A DNA stretch of 5,102 bases from Planctomycetaceae bacterium (GTDB lineage: Bacteria > Planctomycetota > Planctomycetia > Pirellulales > Thermoguttaceae): contig JAITAZ010000359.1 of NCBI GenBank assembly GCA_031283825.1, positions 1-5,102 on the forward strand. Reading direction: 5' to 3'. Below are positions 1 to 5,102 of the stretch, one piece after another. The number at the start of each line of letters is the position of its first letter. Within the stretch, counting starts at the first letter, position 1. A program made the position numbers and the translations under genes. The notes beneath the pieces are model-generated. The model worked only from the letters and a program-made list of their open reading frames with translations, was not told the origin of the DNA and ran no database searches.

Positions 1-1
1 A

Positions 2-61
2 CCAATGATGGCAGAAAAACGAATCGCAACAAAACTCACCGAAACGTTTTTCACAAAATAA
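2..61 (+). CDS. Probable C-terminal tail of an unidentified gene (5' end outside window)
   Basis: Frame 2 is open from the window edge to a TAA at 59-61 and reads PMMAEKRIATKLTETFFTK, a plausible basic, helical protein end. The main support is context: a clean intrinsic terminator begins 16 bases after the stop, as expected for a + strand gene finishing here. Nineteen residues are too few to identify a family. Frame 1 is also open up to a TAG at 118-120, but the terminator hairpin lies inside that reading, so frame 2 is preferred. The visible ATG codons at 5 and 8 could in principle start a tiny ORF, but no ribosome binding site can be seen because the window begins there. Confidence 0.35.
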   Translation, partial: PMMAEKRIATKLTETFFTK

Positions 62-76
62 GTCTTTGGATAATAC

Positions 77-102
77 CGCAATACAACTCGTATTGCGATT
101 TT
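77..102 (+). terminator. Intrinsic terminator of the upstream gene
   Basis: A perfect 8-bp stem CGCAATAC / GTATTGCG (77-84 and 90-97) encloses a 5-base loop AACTC and is followed by ATTTT (98-102). The T-run is short, so efficiency may be modest. Its position just after the stop at 61 fits termination of the gene entering from the left. Confidence 0.6.
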
Positions 103-122
103 CAGCGTCTCGAAAGCTAGTC

Positions 123-157
123 ATTAAAAATTAAAAATTAAAAATTAAAAATTAAAA
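123..157. repeat. Heptanucleotide tandem repeat, 5 x ATTAAAA
   Basis: Five uninterrupted, identical 7-bp units run from 123 to 157, ending where the left arm of the inverted-repeat element begins. Perfect identity points to recent slippage, and copy number is likely to vary between strains. A 7-bp period outside coding sequence has no frame consequence. No nearby gene start is positioned for it to act as a promoter-spacing switch. Confidence 0.85.
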
Positions 158-385
158 ACTCATGTTACGCACTTGTTACCCCCGATCAGGTAGGCAACCG
201 CTGACTCAGGTAGGCGACCTTTCGCCGAAAGGTCGCGTCGGCGTTAGCCGACGGTAAATCTGAAATGATTTTAATTATTGTAGAATCCATTTTATCGTTG
301 CCTTCGGCAACGCGACCTTTCGGCGAAAGGTTGCGAACCTACGGTCGCCTACCTGATCTGGGGTAGCAAGTGCGTAACATGAGTT
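157..385. mobile_element. 229-bp inverted-repeat element with nested hairpins (MITE-like, no ORF)
   Basis: The ends are inverted copies: AACTCATGTTACGCACTTG at 157-175 matches the reverse complement of 367-385 exactly. Similarity continues inward with scattered mismatches for about 80 bases per arm, through GATCAGGTAGGC (184-195 and inverted at 346-357) and a palindrome ACCTTTCGCCGAAAGGT (218-234) mirrored at 315-331. Inside each arm lies a perfect 7-bp hairpin at the same relative place but with different sequence: CGTCGGC-GTTA-GCCGACG (236-253) and CGTTGCC-TTC-GGCAACG (296-312). About 40 AT-rich bases form the centre. There is no transposase, so a non-autonomous element mobilised in trans, or a relic of one, is the best reading. 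I see no clear target-site duplication. The parent IS family cannot be named from the sequence. Confidence 0.7.
186..219. repeat. Short direct repeat TCAGGTAGGCRACC inside the left arm
   Basis: TCAGGTAGGCAACC at 186-199 recurs as TCAGGTAGGCGACC at 206-219, a 20-bp period. The right arm carries one inverted copy of this module near 342-356, where the intervening segment differs. The left arm therefore appears to have gained or kept an extra copy. Confidence 0.6.
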
Positions 386-599
386 AGTTAGGATTATAAT
401 TTTTCACTTCCCTCTTTATCACATTTAAATTATTGACTTTTACTATACAAAGGCGTCATTTCCATTATCCGTGATTTTTCCGTATTCACCCAAAAAAATC
501 CGCGATTATCCGTGTTTAAAAATATTTCCGAATTTAAAAAACCGTGAACGGTTAAAAATGAAATTTTAGAGACTCCCTTGAATTATTAAAAATTCCCCT

Positions 600-627
600 T
601 TGACAGTTTTTATCAAATTGTTATAAT
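600..627 (+). promoter_or_regulatory. Consensus sigma70-type promoter
   Basis: TTGACA at 600-605 and TATAAT at 622-627 are both perfect consensus hexamers with a 16-bp spacer. Transcription would begin near 633-636. The next good start codon is at 1123, so the promoter would give either an approximately 490-base leader for the large gene or a separate small RNA. Two exact hexamers at near-optimal spacing are unlikely by chance, even in AT-rich DNA, but activity is inferred. Confidence 0.6.
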
Positions 628-705
628 CCCCCCTCTTTTGGATTTTGACAATGTCGATTATTGTTAAATTGCTCGTTTGAATTTTCGATTAACGCCGCCT
701 AATTA

Positions 706-728
706 CCTGTCAGAAAACAGGCTTTTAA
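706..728 (+). terminator. Weak hairpin with T-run, possible terminator
   Basis: CCTGT (706-710) pairs with ACAGG (717-721) around a 6-base loop, followed by CTTTTAA. The stem has only 5 bp, so this is a weak candidate. It is noted because it lies about 90 bases after the predicted transcription start of the 600-627 promoter, where it could close a short transcript. Confidence 0.25.
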
Positions 729-1122
729 TGAATAACATTGAGTCGGCAAATTTCATAGCACGAGTTATATTTTGAATATTGATAAGTCGGCGAATTGTCT
801 AAAATTCAATCGTTAGTTAGTTTACAAGAATTTAAAACCTACGCGCACGTTGCGCTGTTAGGCAACAAAATTAGTAACTATTCATCCGCGTTTTATTTTT
901 TTATTAGTCCCGCAAAAAACGATATTATGAATTTTCGTTACAATTAATAATGTCGCTACGCACAAGGATTGATTAAGGCGAAAATTTACAATCCGTAAGT
1001 TACGCACGTATCGTGTCCCAGCAAAGATTAAGAAAAAAATTATCGAAATGAATAGCTACAAAAATTAAAACAAAAAATTAAAACATTCAAAATTTGAAAG
1101 AAAAAAAAGGTTTGAAAGATTT

Positions 1123-3597
1123 ATGTCAAAGAAAAAAAATAATTTTAGCCCGTTTGTAATTTTCCGACGTAACCAAGTCGCATGGTTGGCTGGACTTGGA
1201 ATAATGGCAATGATTTCGTTTATCATCTTGCCGGCATTTATACAATTTTCGCCGGGCATTAGATACGGAGAATCTCAACAAGACGTCGCAACGACAAGAC
1301 ATCACGGCAAAATCGATCTGCAACTTCTCGACAATTTAAAACGCAATCAAGATAATCTAACGCGATTTTATAATCGCCTTCTGTCGATAATCGTTCAATC
1401 AAATCCGTCCGTGATAACGTCGCAAGAACAACAGGCTAAACTCGGAAGATTAGCAATGAAAGCCGAACAACAATCCGAAAACTTCAACGACGAAGAACTA
1501 ATTAACAATTGGTTGCTCGCAAGATACTCCGAAGACTTGGGAATCGCTATAACTCAAAATGAAGTCATTGAATATCTCAAAAATCTCTCAAATAATTTAC
1601 TCACAAAACAAAATCTTAATCAAGTAGTCGAAGAGATAAATATTAGCGAACAATTTCTCGCATATTTAATAGGCGAAGAAATACGGCAAGAAAAAATGTC
1701 GTATCTTTTCTTTTCAACGCAAGGCACAATATTGCCTTCAACGCGATGGGATTGGTTTCAAAGACTCAATAAACAAATGACTCTCGAAGTCGCAACGTTG
1801 CCGGTAGAAACGTTTATCGACAAAGTTCCGGAACCAACTGCCGCACAACTAACGCGATTCTTCGACGAAAATAAAAAACGCATTGCCGATCCGACAAAAC
1901 CTGAAACCGGATTTACGTCTCCTAAAAAAATCGCGTTCAGTTATATAAAATGCACGCCAAGCCAGAAATTGCTAGACTCAATTCCAAAACAAGACGTCGA
2001 AAAATACTACGAAGAAAATAAAGAAAGCTTGTTCCGAAAACCTGCCGAACAAAAAAAAGATTTACCAACTTTGCCCGGAATGGATCAAGGTAATTTCCAA
2101 CTCAATAGAACGTTGCCCGCAGGAAGTCAGTCAACAGGATTAGGAGGACTCGGCAATATCATTCCTAAAATAGATTTAAACAATAAAAATAACGCAACGC
2201 CAATTATAGAAACGACTCCAACTTCAACTCCAACTTCAACTCCGACTCCAACATCGACTCCCAACTCGCCCGTGTTGACGCCGCCAACTCAGGACCAAAC
2301 TCCAAAAGAAAACACAACCGAAATCGCGCCGAAATCGGATAATGAGAATAATGAAAATTCAACTAATGAATTTATGCGATCAAGAGTAAATTCTGTTACG
2401 AATAATTTTAAATTGGTTTCGTTTCAGAATGAATCTTCTGTTGAAATAAAAGAGCCGGTTGCGAGTAAGCCGGTCGAAAAAGTTGAGGAGAAAACAGACG
2501 CGAAAGCTGAAGTCAAAACAGACGCGAAAGTTGATACTAAAACCGAAGCGAAACTGGAATTGGTCGAAGAAAAAGCGGCTAGCGGCGCGGCAGATACGAA
2601 CATTTTGTATAAGCCGTTATCGGAGGTTGAGGGTGCAATACGTCGTCATTTGACGCAGGTTAAGATTGATGCCGCAATAGTTTTGGTAGAGGAGAAGTTG
2701 CGGGCGCATTATGACGTTTATCGCGAGTATGTTAATAAAAAACTTGCCGAGCCGACATTAAAATTTTCGCAGCCGTCGCCGCCGGATTTATCGGCGTTGT
2801 TAGAGCCTTATGATCTTAAGTTAGTGTCGGAGGGGCTGGGTACGATATTTGACGTGATGCGTCATTCTGAATTTGTTCGCGGTGATGCGGAGCGTGAGTT
2901 TATATTTGAGTGGTTTAGGGGGCGTCCGTATGAGTATCAGTCGAGTAAGGTAGGCGGAGATTACAATAGTGTTCTTGTTTGGGCGACTGATTACAAAGAC
3001 ATTGTAGAACCGAAAAATATAGATGAATACGAGGGATTGCGTAATACGGTAATTAAACGTTGGAAAGAGGTTCAGGCGAGGGATATAGCGTTTAAGTCAG
3101 CGTCTGAATTTATGGAGAAGGCGAGGGGGGTGAAGGAATCGCTCAAGGTAGTTTTTGAGTCGAAGTCGGATTTGTTATCTGTAACGACGACGGAGCAGTT
3201 TACGTGGATGACGTTTGGATATTCGATTGATTCAGGTTCGTCGATTCGGTTGGGCGAGGTCAGGGAGGTTGGTGTTAAGTATGGCGAATCGGAGTTGGGC
3301 AACAAGTATATTTTCGCGCCGGGCGAGCAGTTTATGAGAGTTTCGGCGGGGCTTGGCGTTGGCGAGGTTGGCGTGGTATTTAATCAACCGAAGACGACTG
3401 TTCATATAATAAAGTTAATTAGTATATTCCCGTCTGATGAGATTCTGTGGGAACGTTTTAAAACAACGCCGCCTCAATTATATTGGCAGATTGGTCAGAG
3501 AGATAAATTATTAGAAGCCAGAGAAGCATGGCTAGAAAGTATCCGTGCTGAAATGGATTTCAAATGGATAAATAAACCAACAAAGCAAAACAGGTAA
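1123..3597 (+). CDS. PpiD/SurA-like membrane-anchored folding factor without a visible parvulin domain (824 aa)
   Basis: A short basic N-terminus (MSKKKNNF...FRRNQ) precedes one hydrophobic segment at about residues 20-41, giving a signal-anchor topology with the bulk outside the cytoplasm, as in PpiD. Residues about 65-235 are helix-rich and resemble a SurA/PpiD N-terminal chaperone domain (LINNWLLARYSEDLGIAITQNEVIEYL region, 126-152). Residues 267-306 carry the PpiD-style DVEKYYEENKESLF motif. A low-complexity linker follows (about 310-495): a TP/TSTP stretch (365-380), an Asn/Glu-rich part, and three 8-residue repeats beginning KTDAK (457-480). The C-terminal half resumes with YKPLSEVEGAIRRHL (496-510), TWMTFG (694-699) and GEVGVVFNQPKTTV (747-760), which match my memory of Planctomycetota PpiD-like proteins. 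I see no parvulin catalytic domain, so a holdase/chaperone role is likelier than prolyl isomerase activity. The ATG at 1123 is preceded by AAGG (1107-1110) and GAAAG (1114-1118), both imperfect ribosome binding sites. Base and codon use changes sharply mid-gene. Confidence 0.75.
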   Translation: MSKKKNNFSPFVIFRRNQVAWLAGLGIMAMISFIILPAFIQFSPGIRYGESQQDVATTRHHGKIDLQLLDNLKRNQDNLTRFYNRLLSIIVQSNPSVITSQEQQAKLGRLAMKAEQQSENFNDEELINNWLLARYSEDLGIAITQNEVIEYLKNLSNNLLTKQNLNQVVEEINISEQFLAYLIGEEIRQEKMSYLFFSTQGTILPSTRWDWFQRLNKQMTLEVATLPVETFIDKVPEPTAAQLTRFFDENKKRIADPTKPETGFTSPKKIAFSYIKCTPSQKLLDSIPKQDVEKYYEENKESLFRKPAEQKKDLPTLPGMDQGNFQLNRTLPAGSQSTGLGGLGNIIPKIDLNNKNNATPIIETTPTSTPTSTPTPTSTPNSPVLTPPTQDQTPKENTTEIAPKSDNENNENSTNEFMRSRVNSVTNNFKLVSFQNESSVEIKEPVASKPVEKVEEKTDAKAEVKTDAKVDTKTEAKLELVEEKAASGAADTNILYKPLSEVEGAIRRHLTQVKIDAAIVLVEEKLRAHYDVYREYVNKKLAEPTLKFSQPSPPDLSALLEPYDLKLVSEGLGTIFDVMRHSEFVRGDAEREFIFEWFRGRPYEYQSSKVGGDYNSVLVWATDYKDIVEPKNIDEYEGLRNTVIKRWKEVQARDIAFKSASEFMEKARGVKESLKVVFESKSDLLSVTTTEQFTWMTFGYSIDSGSSIRLGEVREVGVKYGESELGNKYIFAPGEQFMRVSAGLGVGEVGVVFNQPKTTVHIIKLISIFPSDEILWERFKTTPPQLYWQIGQRDKLLEAREAWLESIRAEMDFKWINKPTKQNR
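2215..2262 (+). repeat. In-frame TP/TSTP linker repeat (12-bp unit)
   Basis: The 12-bp unit ACTTCAACTCCA (2221-2232) is followed by ACTTCAACTCCG (2233-2244) and degenerate copies, encoding Thr-Pro/Thr-Ser-Thr-Pro residues 365-380. The unit is a multiple of three, so copy-number change lengthens or shortens the linker without a frameshift. It probably forms an extended flexible spacer between the two folded halves. Confidence 0.75.
2491..2562 (+). repeat. Three in-frame 24-bp tandem repeats (KTDAK units)
   Basis: Three head-to-tail 24-bp units (2491-2514, 2515-2538, 2539-2562) encode KTDAKAEV, KTDAKVDT and KTEAKLEL. The first two share 16 identical leading bases; the third has diverged. The product is a charged, Lys/Glu-rich segment that should be extended or helical. 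It sits at the 3' edge of the linker, just where G/T-rich coding sequence begins. Confidence 0.85.
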
Positions 3598-3615
3598 ATG
3601 CGAAATCAAAATAAT

Positions 3616-3834
3616 GAGAATCTCTAAAAACTCGTTTTTTTATTAACCACAGAGAACACAGAGTTCACAGAGAGAATATTTTTTAAAAATTAAATTAAAT
3701 TTTAATTTAAATCCATAATTTTTCCTTTAATAAATTTAAATTATGTTTTGATTCAAATTAAAATTTTCTCTGTGTTCTCTGTGTTCTCTGTGGTTTAAAA
3801 TTAGTTTTTAGAGATTCCCTGAGAGAATCTCTAA
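3616..3834. mobile_element. Inverted-repeat element with CACAGAGAACACAGAG arms (MITE-like)
   Basis: The outer arms GAATCTCTAAAAACT (3618-3632) and AGTTTTTAGAGATTC (3803-3817) are exact reverse complements. Inside them ACCACAGAGAACACAGAG (3646-3663) pairs with the inverted copy at about 3777-3794. Further in, AAATTTTAATTT-type AT-rich arms also pair with small indels, so almost the whole 220 bp can fold into one long hairpin. The 12-mer GAGAATCTCTAA occurs at both edges in direct orientation (3616-3627 and 3823-3834) and could be a target duplication or part of the element. There is no ORF. Lying 19 bases after one stop codon and ending 14 before the next start, it would appear in any read-through transcript and might act as a terminator or processing hairpin. 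Confidence 0.7.
3810..3832. promoter_or_regulatory. Small hairpin just upstream of the protease gene start
   Basis: AGAGATTC (3810-3817) and GAATCTCT (3825-3832) form a perfect 8-bp stem with a 7-base loop, 16 bases before the ATG at 3849. It could affect translation initiation of a gene that has no visible Shine-Dalgarno sequence. It overlaps the right end of the inverted-repeat element, so it may simply be an element end. Confidence 0.35.
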
Positions 3835-3848
3835 TAATTGCCAAAGCT

Positions 3849-4607
3849 ATGAGTAGAAATTTTCGATTTATTGTATTGTTGTTTGCGTTGATATTCCCGA
3901 CGTTATTGACGTATATTTATTTTGAGTTGTTATCTGGCGGTTCTGGCGATATTCAACGATTTGCGTATGGTTTTGGCAAGTTGTTTCAATTTTTGATACC
4001 TTTGATTTGGATATTTTTTATTGATTATCGTCATGTTTGCGGCGGAGGCGGCGAGGTTGGCGAAGTTGTTGCGGGCGGGAGAGATGTTAGGTGGAGATTA
4101 TATTATTTTTTTGAGGGTATAGGGTTTGGCGTATTTGTATTTTTGGCGATAATTTTTTTGTATTATTTTTATTTTGGCGTGTTTGGCGGCGAGTTGGCTG
4201 AAGGTTCGAGGGCAAGAAAAGTAATAGTTAGTAAGATAGTTGAATTTGGCATAAATGATTGGCGATTATTTTTGTTGTTAGGAATTTTTTATTCGGCGAT
4301 TCATAGTGGTTTGGAGGAGTATTATTGGCGTTGGTTTTTATTTGGTCGTTTGCGTGATATTTGTGGTGCGGGGTTATCGGCGATTATTTCGGGTATAGGA
4401 TTTTCAGCGCATCATATAATTTTGTTAAATGTTTTTTTTGGTTTTGATTCGATTCTTTGTCCTCTTGGTTCGTTAGCTATTGTGGTTGGAGGAATTTATT
4501 GGGCGTGGTTGTATCAGAGGAGTGGTAATCTTTATGGAGCATGGTTAGGTCATGGAATAATAGACGCTGCGATATTCTTAATCGGCTATATTATTTTTTC
4601 CGCGTAA
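3849..4607 (+). CDS. CPBP-family (Abi/CAAX-protease-like) intramembrane metalloprotease (252 aa)
   Basis: This is a very hydrophobic protein with about seven membrane segments (approximately residues 6-28, 43-60, 88-112, 138-154, 172-196, 203-222, 229-251). The three CPBP signature motifs are present in order: EEYYWR at 156-161 (EExxxR), FSAHH at 185-189 (FxxxH), and HGIID at 235-239 (HxxxD/N). These supply the glutamates and histidines expected at the metal-dependent active site, so the enzyme looks intact. Known members include Rce1 CAAX-prenyl proteases, self-immunity proteins in bacteriocin loci and site-2-like membrane proteases; the substrate cannot be predicted here. A Gly-rich stretch (65-71) and an Arg-rich patch (78-83) lie between segments 2 and 3. 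No Shine-Dalgarno motif precedes the ATG. The coding strand is extremely poor in C (row 4081-4140 has 19 G and 1 C). No prenyltransferase or bacteriocin gene is adjacent. Confidence 0.85.
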   Translation: MSRNFRFIVLLFALIFPTLLTYIYFELLSGGSGDIQRFAYGFGKLFQFLIPLIWIFFIDYRHVCGGGGEVGEVVAGGRDVRWRLYYFFEGIGFGVFVFLAIIFLYYFYFGVFGGELAEGSRARKVIVSKIVEFGINDWRLFLLLGIFYSAIHSGLEEYYWRWFLFGRLRDICGAGLSAIISGIGFSAHHIILLNVFFGFDSILCPLGSLAIVVGGIYWAWLYQRSGNLYGAWLGHGIIDAAIFLIGYIIFSA

Positions 4608-4637
4608 ACAAAAAGACGTTTTCTGTTTTATACTCAC

Positions 4638-4828
4638 GAGTCATTAACCCCAGATTTCAAACAAGAACGTCCCCAACGTCCCCAGTGTCCTCCCCGAGCC
4701 ATTAACCCCAGATTTCAAACAAGAATGTCCCCAACGTCCCCAGTGTCCCCCCCGAGCCATTAATCCCAGATTTCAAACAAGAACGTCCCCAACGTCCCCA
4801 GTGTCCCCTTTGTCCCCAATGTCCCCCC
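4638..4828. repeat. 58-bp tandem repeat, 3 copies, with C-run tail
   Basis: Units begin with GAGYCATTAA at 4638, 4696 and 4754, exactly 58 bp apart, and differ at only a few positions. Each consists of CATTAAYCCCAGATTTCAAA, then ACAAGAAYGT, then GTCCCC-type ~10-bp sub-repeats. After the third unit the sub-repeat continues (TTTGTCCCC, AATGTCCCCCC) to about 4828. No coding potential is credible: the apparent - strand reading is Gly/Trp/Arg-rich repeat translation. Successive C-runs of four separated by 5 bases mean the - strand can form G-quadruplexes. Confidence 0.85.
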
Positions 4829-4839
4829 AAAAAATTATC

Positions 4840-5102
4840 GTAACCGTTCATACGCAAGAGAAAATTTCCTACGCCCTGAAAGGGCAATCAGCAATAGCGT
4901 AGGGTAGTATTTCCACGACAAATGAAGCCCTGCAAGGGCGACAGCAAATTTCAATTTTACAAAACGGCTTGCGCCCTTTCAGGGCTTGATTTTTCTAGGA
5001 AATTTCTACGTAGGGCGTTGCCCTACGCTATTGCTAGACGCCCTTTCAGGGCTTAGAAAATTTGTAACCATTCACGCAAAGAGAAAAATTTCCTTCGCCC
5101 CG
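4840..5102. repeat. REP/BIME-like palindrome cluster, continuing past the window
   Basis: Four 13-bp palindromes GCCCT-N3-AGGGC occur at 4873-4885 (GAA), 4927-4939 (GCA), 4973-4985 (TTC) and 5040-5052 (TTC). The first and the last two are in opposite orientation. AGCAATAGCGTAGGG (4890-4904) has an exact inverted copy at 5021-5035, which overlaps a perfect 8-bp hairpin CGTAGGGC-GTT-GCCCTACG (5009-5027). A flank GTAACCGTTCA...AAATTTCCT (4840-4870) returns as GTAACCATTCA...AAATTTCCTT from 5064, 224 bp later, so a second, cut-off unit seems to begin. There is no ORF. Such palindromes in other bacteria are spread by REP-associated tyrosine transposases (RAYTs); none is in the window. Confidence 0.75.

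Larger units (their letters stand above)
391..1122. other. 732-bp AT-rich stretch without a convincing gene; degenerate repeats and small hairpins
   Basis: No frame gives a protein-like ORF. Visible items are: two related ATTATCCGTG modules (about 462-488 and 502-528), a type of dispersed intergenic repeat; a 14-bp inverted repeat AACCGT-GA-ACGGTT (540-553); a TTTTAGAGACTCCCT module (564-578) that recurs before the next gene; a strong promoter (600-627); a short hairpin with T-run (706-728); AGTCGGCAAATT / AGTCGGCGAATT direct repeats (about 741-798); and a GCGCA-CGT-TGCGC hairpin (843-855) with outer CCTA/TAGG pairing. Nothing resembles tRNA or rRNA. Confidence 0.6.

Noticed and set aside
1..120. 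Alternative coding tail in frame 1 ending at 118-120
   Set aside because: It would run through the terminator hairpin at 77-102; the frame 2 ending at 61 fits the terminator better.
645..673. Second TTGACA (645-650) as another promoter
   Set aside because: No acceptable -10 hexamer lies at 16-18 bp spacing.
651..680. Nine-codon ORF (MSIIVKLLV) after the consensus promoter
   Set aside because: No ribosome binding site and too short to judge; it could be a leader peptide, but nothing supports that.
1065..1323. Two overlapping - strand open frames opposite the start of the large gene
   Set aside because: Antisense to the N-terminal membrane anchor, with no ribosome binding site or recognisable sequence.
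2331..2640. Replication origin suggested by negative-to-positive GC skew
   Set aside because: The switch is inside a coding linker, there are no DnaA-box clusters, and skew reverses again after about 4610, so it is local.
2459..2653. Second + strand frame of 64 codons (Arg/Lys-rich)
   Set aside because: Frame-shifted reading of the KTDAK repeat region; the main frame continues through it with family-like sequence.
3072..3305. - strand open frame of 77 codons inside the large gene
   Set aside because: It lies wholly within the conserved C-terminal half of the + strand protein and is a by-product of G/T-rich coding bias.
4608..4637. Terminator directly after the protease gene
   Set aside because: Only a 4-bp A:T pairing around GACG is visible, with T-rich sequence but no stable stem.
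4638..4828. CRISPR array
   Set aside because: The 58-bp units are directly contiguous and near-identical throughout, with no unique spacers and no cas genes.
4702..4887. - strand open frame of 61 codons across the tandem repeat
   Set aside because: Its Gly/Trp/Arg-rich translation is just the 58-bp repeat read in one frame; there is no start context and no protein-like composition.

Overview
The window is AT-rich (roughly 60-65% A+T by eye) and carries two full-length genes on the + strand, the likely tail of a third, and an unusually dense set of intergenic repeats. The large protein has an N-terminal membrane anchor, a PpiD/SurA-like chaperone architecture and closing motifs that I associate with Planctomycetota PpiD/SurA-like proteins. 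A low-GC member of that phylum is my best guess, but it rests on recalled family resemblance, not on a marker gene.

Layout. 1-61: probable C-terminal tail of a + strand gene, followed by a clear intrinsic terminator (77-102). 123-157: five copies of a 7-bp repeat abutting a 229-bp inverted-repeat element (157-385) built of nested hairpins, MITE-like. 391-1122: no convincing gene. It holds degenerate dispersed repeats, a near-perfect sigma70 promoter (600-627) with no ORF behind it, and a few small hairpins. 1123-3597: PpiD/SurA-like membrane-anchored protein of 824 aa. 3598-3848: a second inverted-repeat element with arms of the CACAGAGAACACAGAG type. 3849-4607: CPBP-family intramembrane metalloprotease of 252 aa. 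4638-4828: a 58-bp tandem repeat with C-runs, giving G-quadruplex potential on the - strand. 4840-5102: a REP/BIME-like cluster of GCCCT-N3-AGGGC palindromes, running off the window end.

Function. Both proteins belong to the cell envelope: one is a membrane-tethered, probably non-catalytic folding factor, the other a membrane-embedded protease. They are co-oriented but separated by 251 bp filled by the inverted-repeat element, so co-transcription is possible but not shown, and a shared pathway is only inference.

The most unusual signal is compositional. The large ORF is C/A-biased in its first half and strongly G/T-biased in its second half, switching inside a low-complexity linker. The G/T bias weakens at the 3' end of that ORF and is extreme in the protease gene. 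I see no defence system, CRISPR array, rRNA, tRNA or intact transposase.
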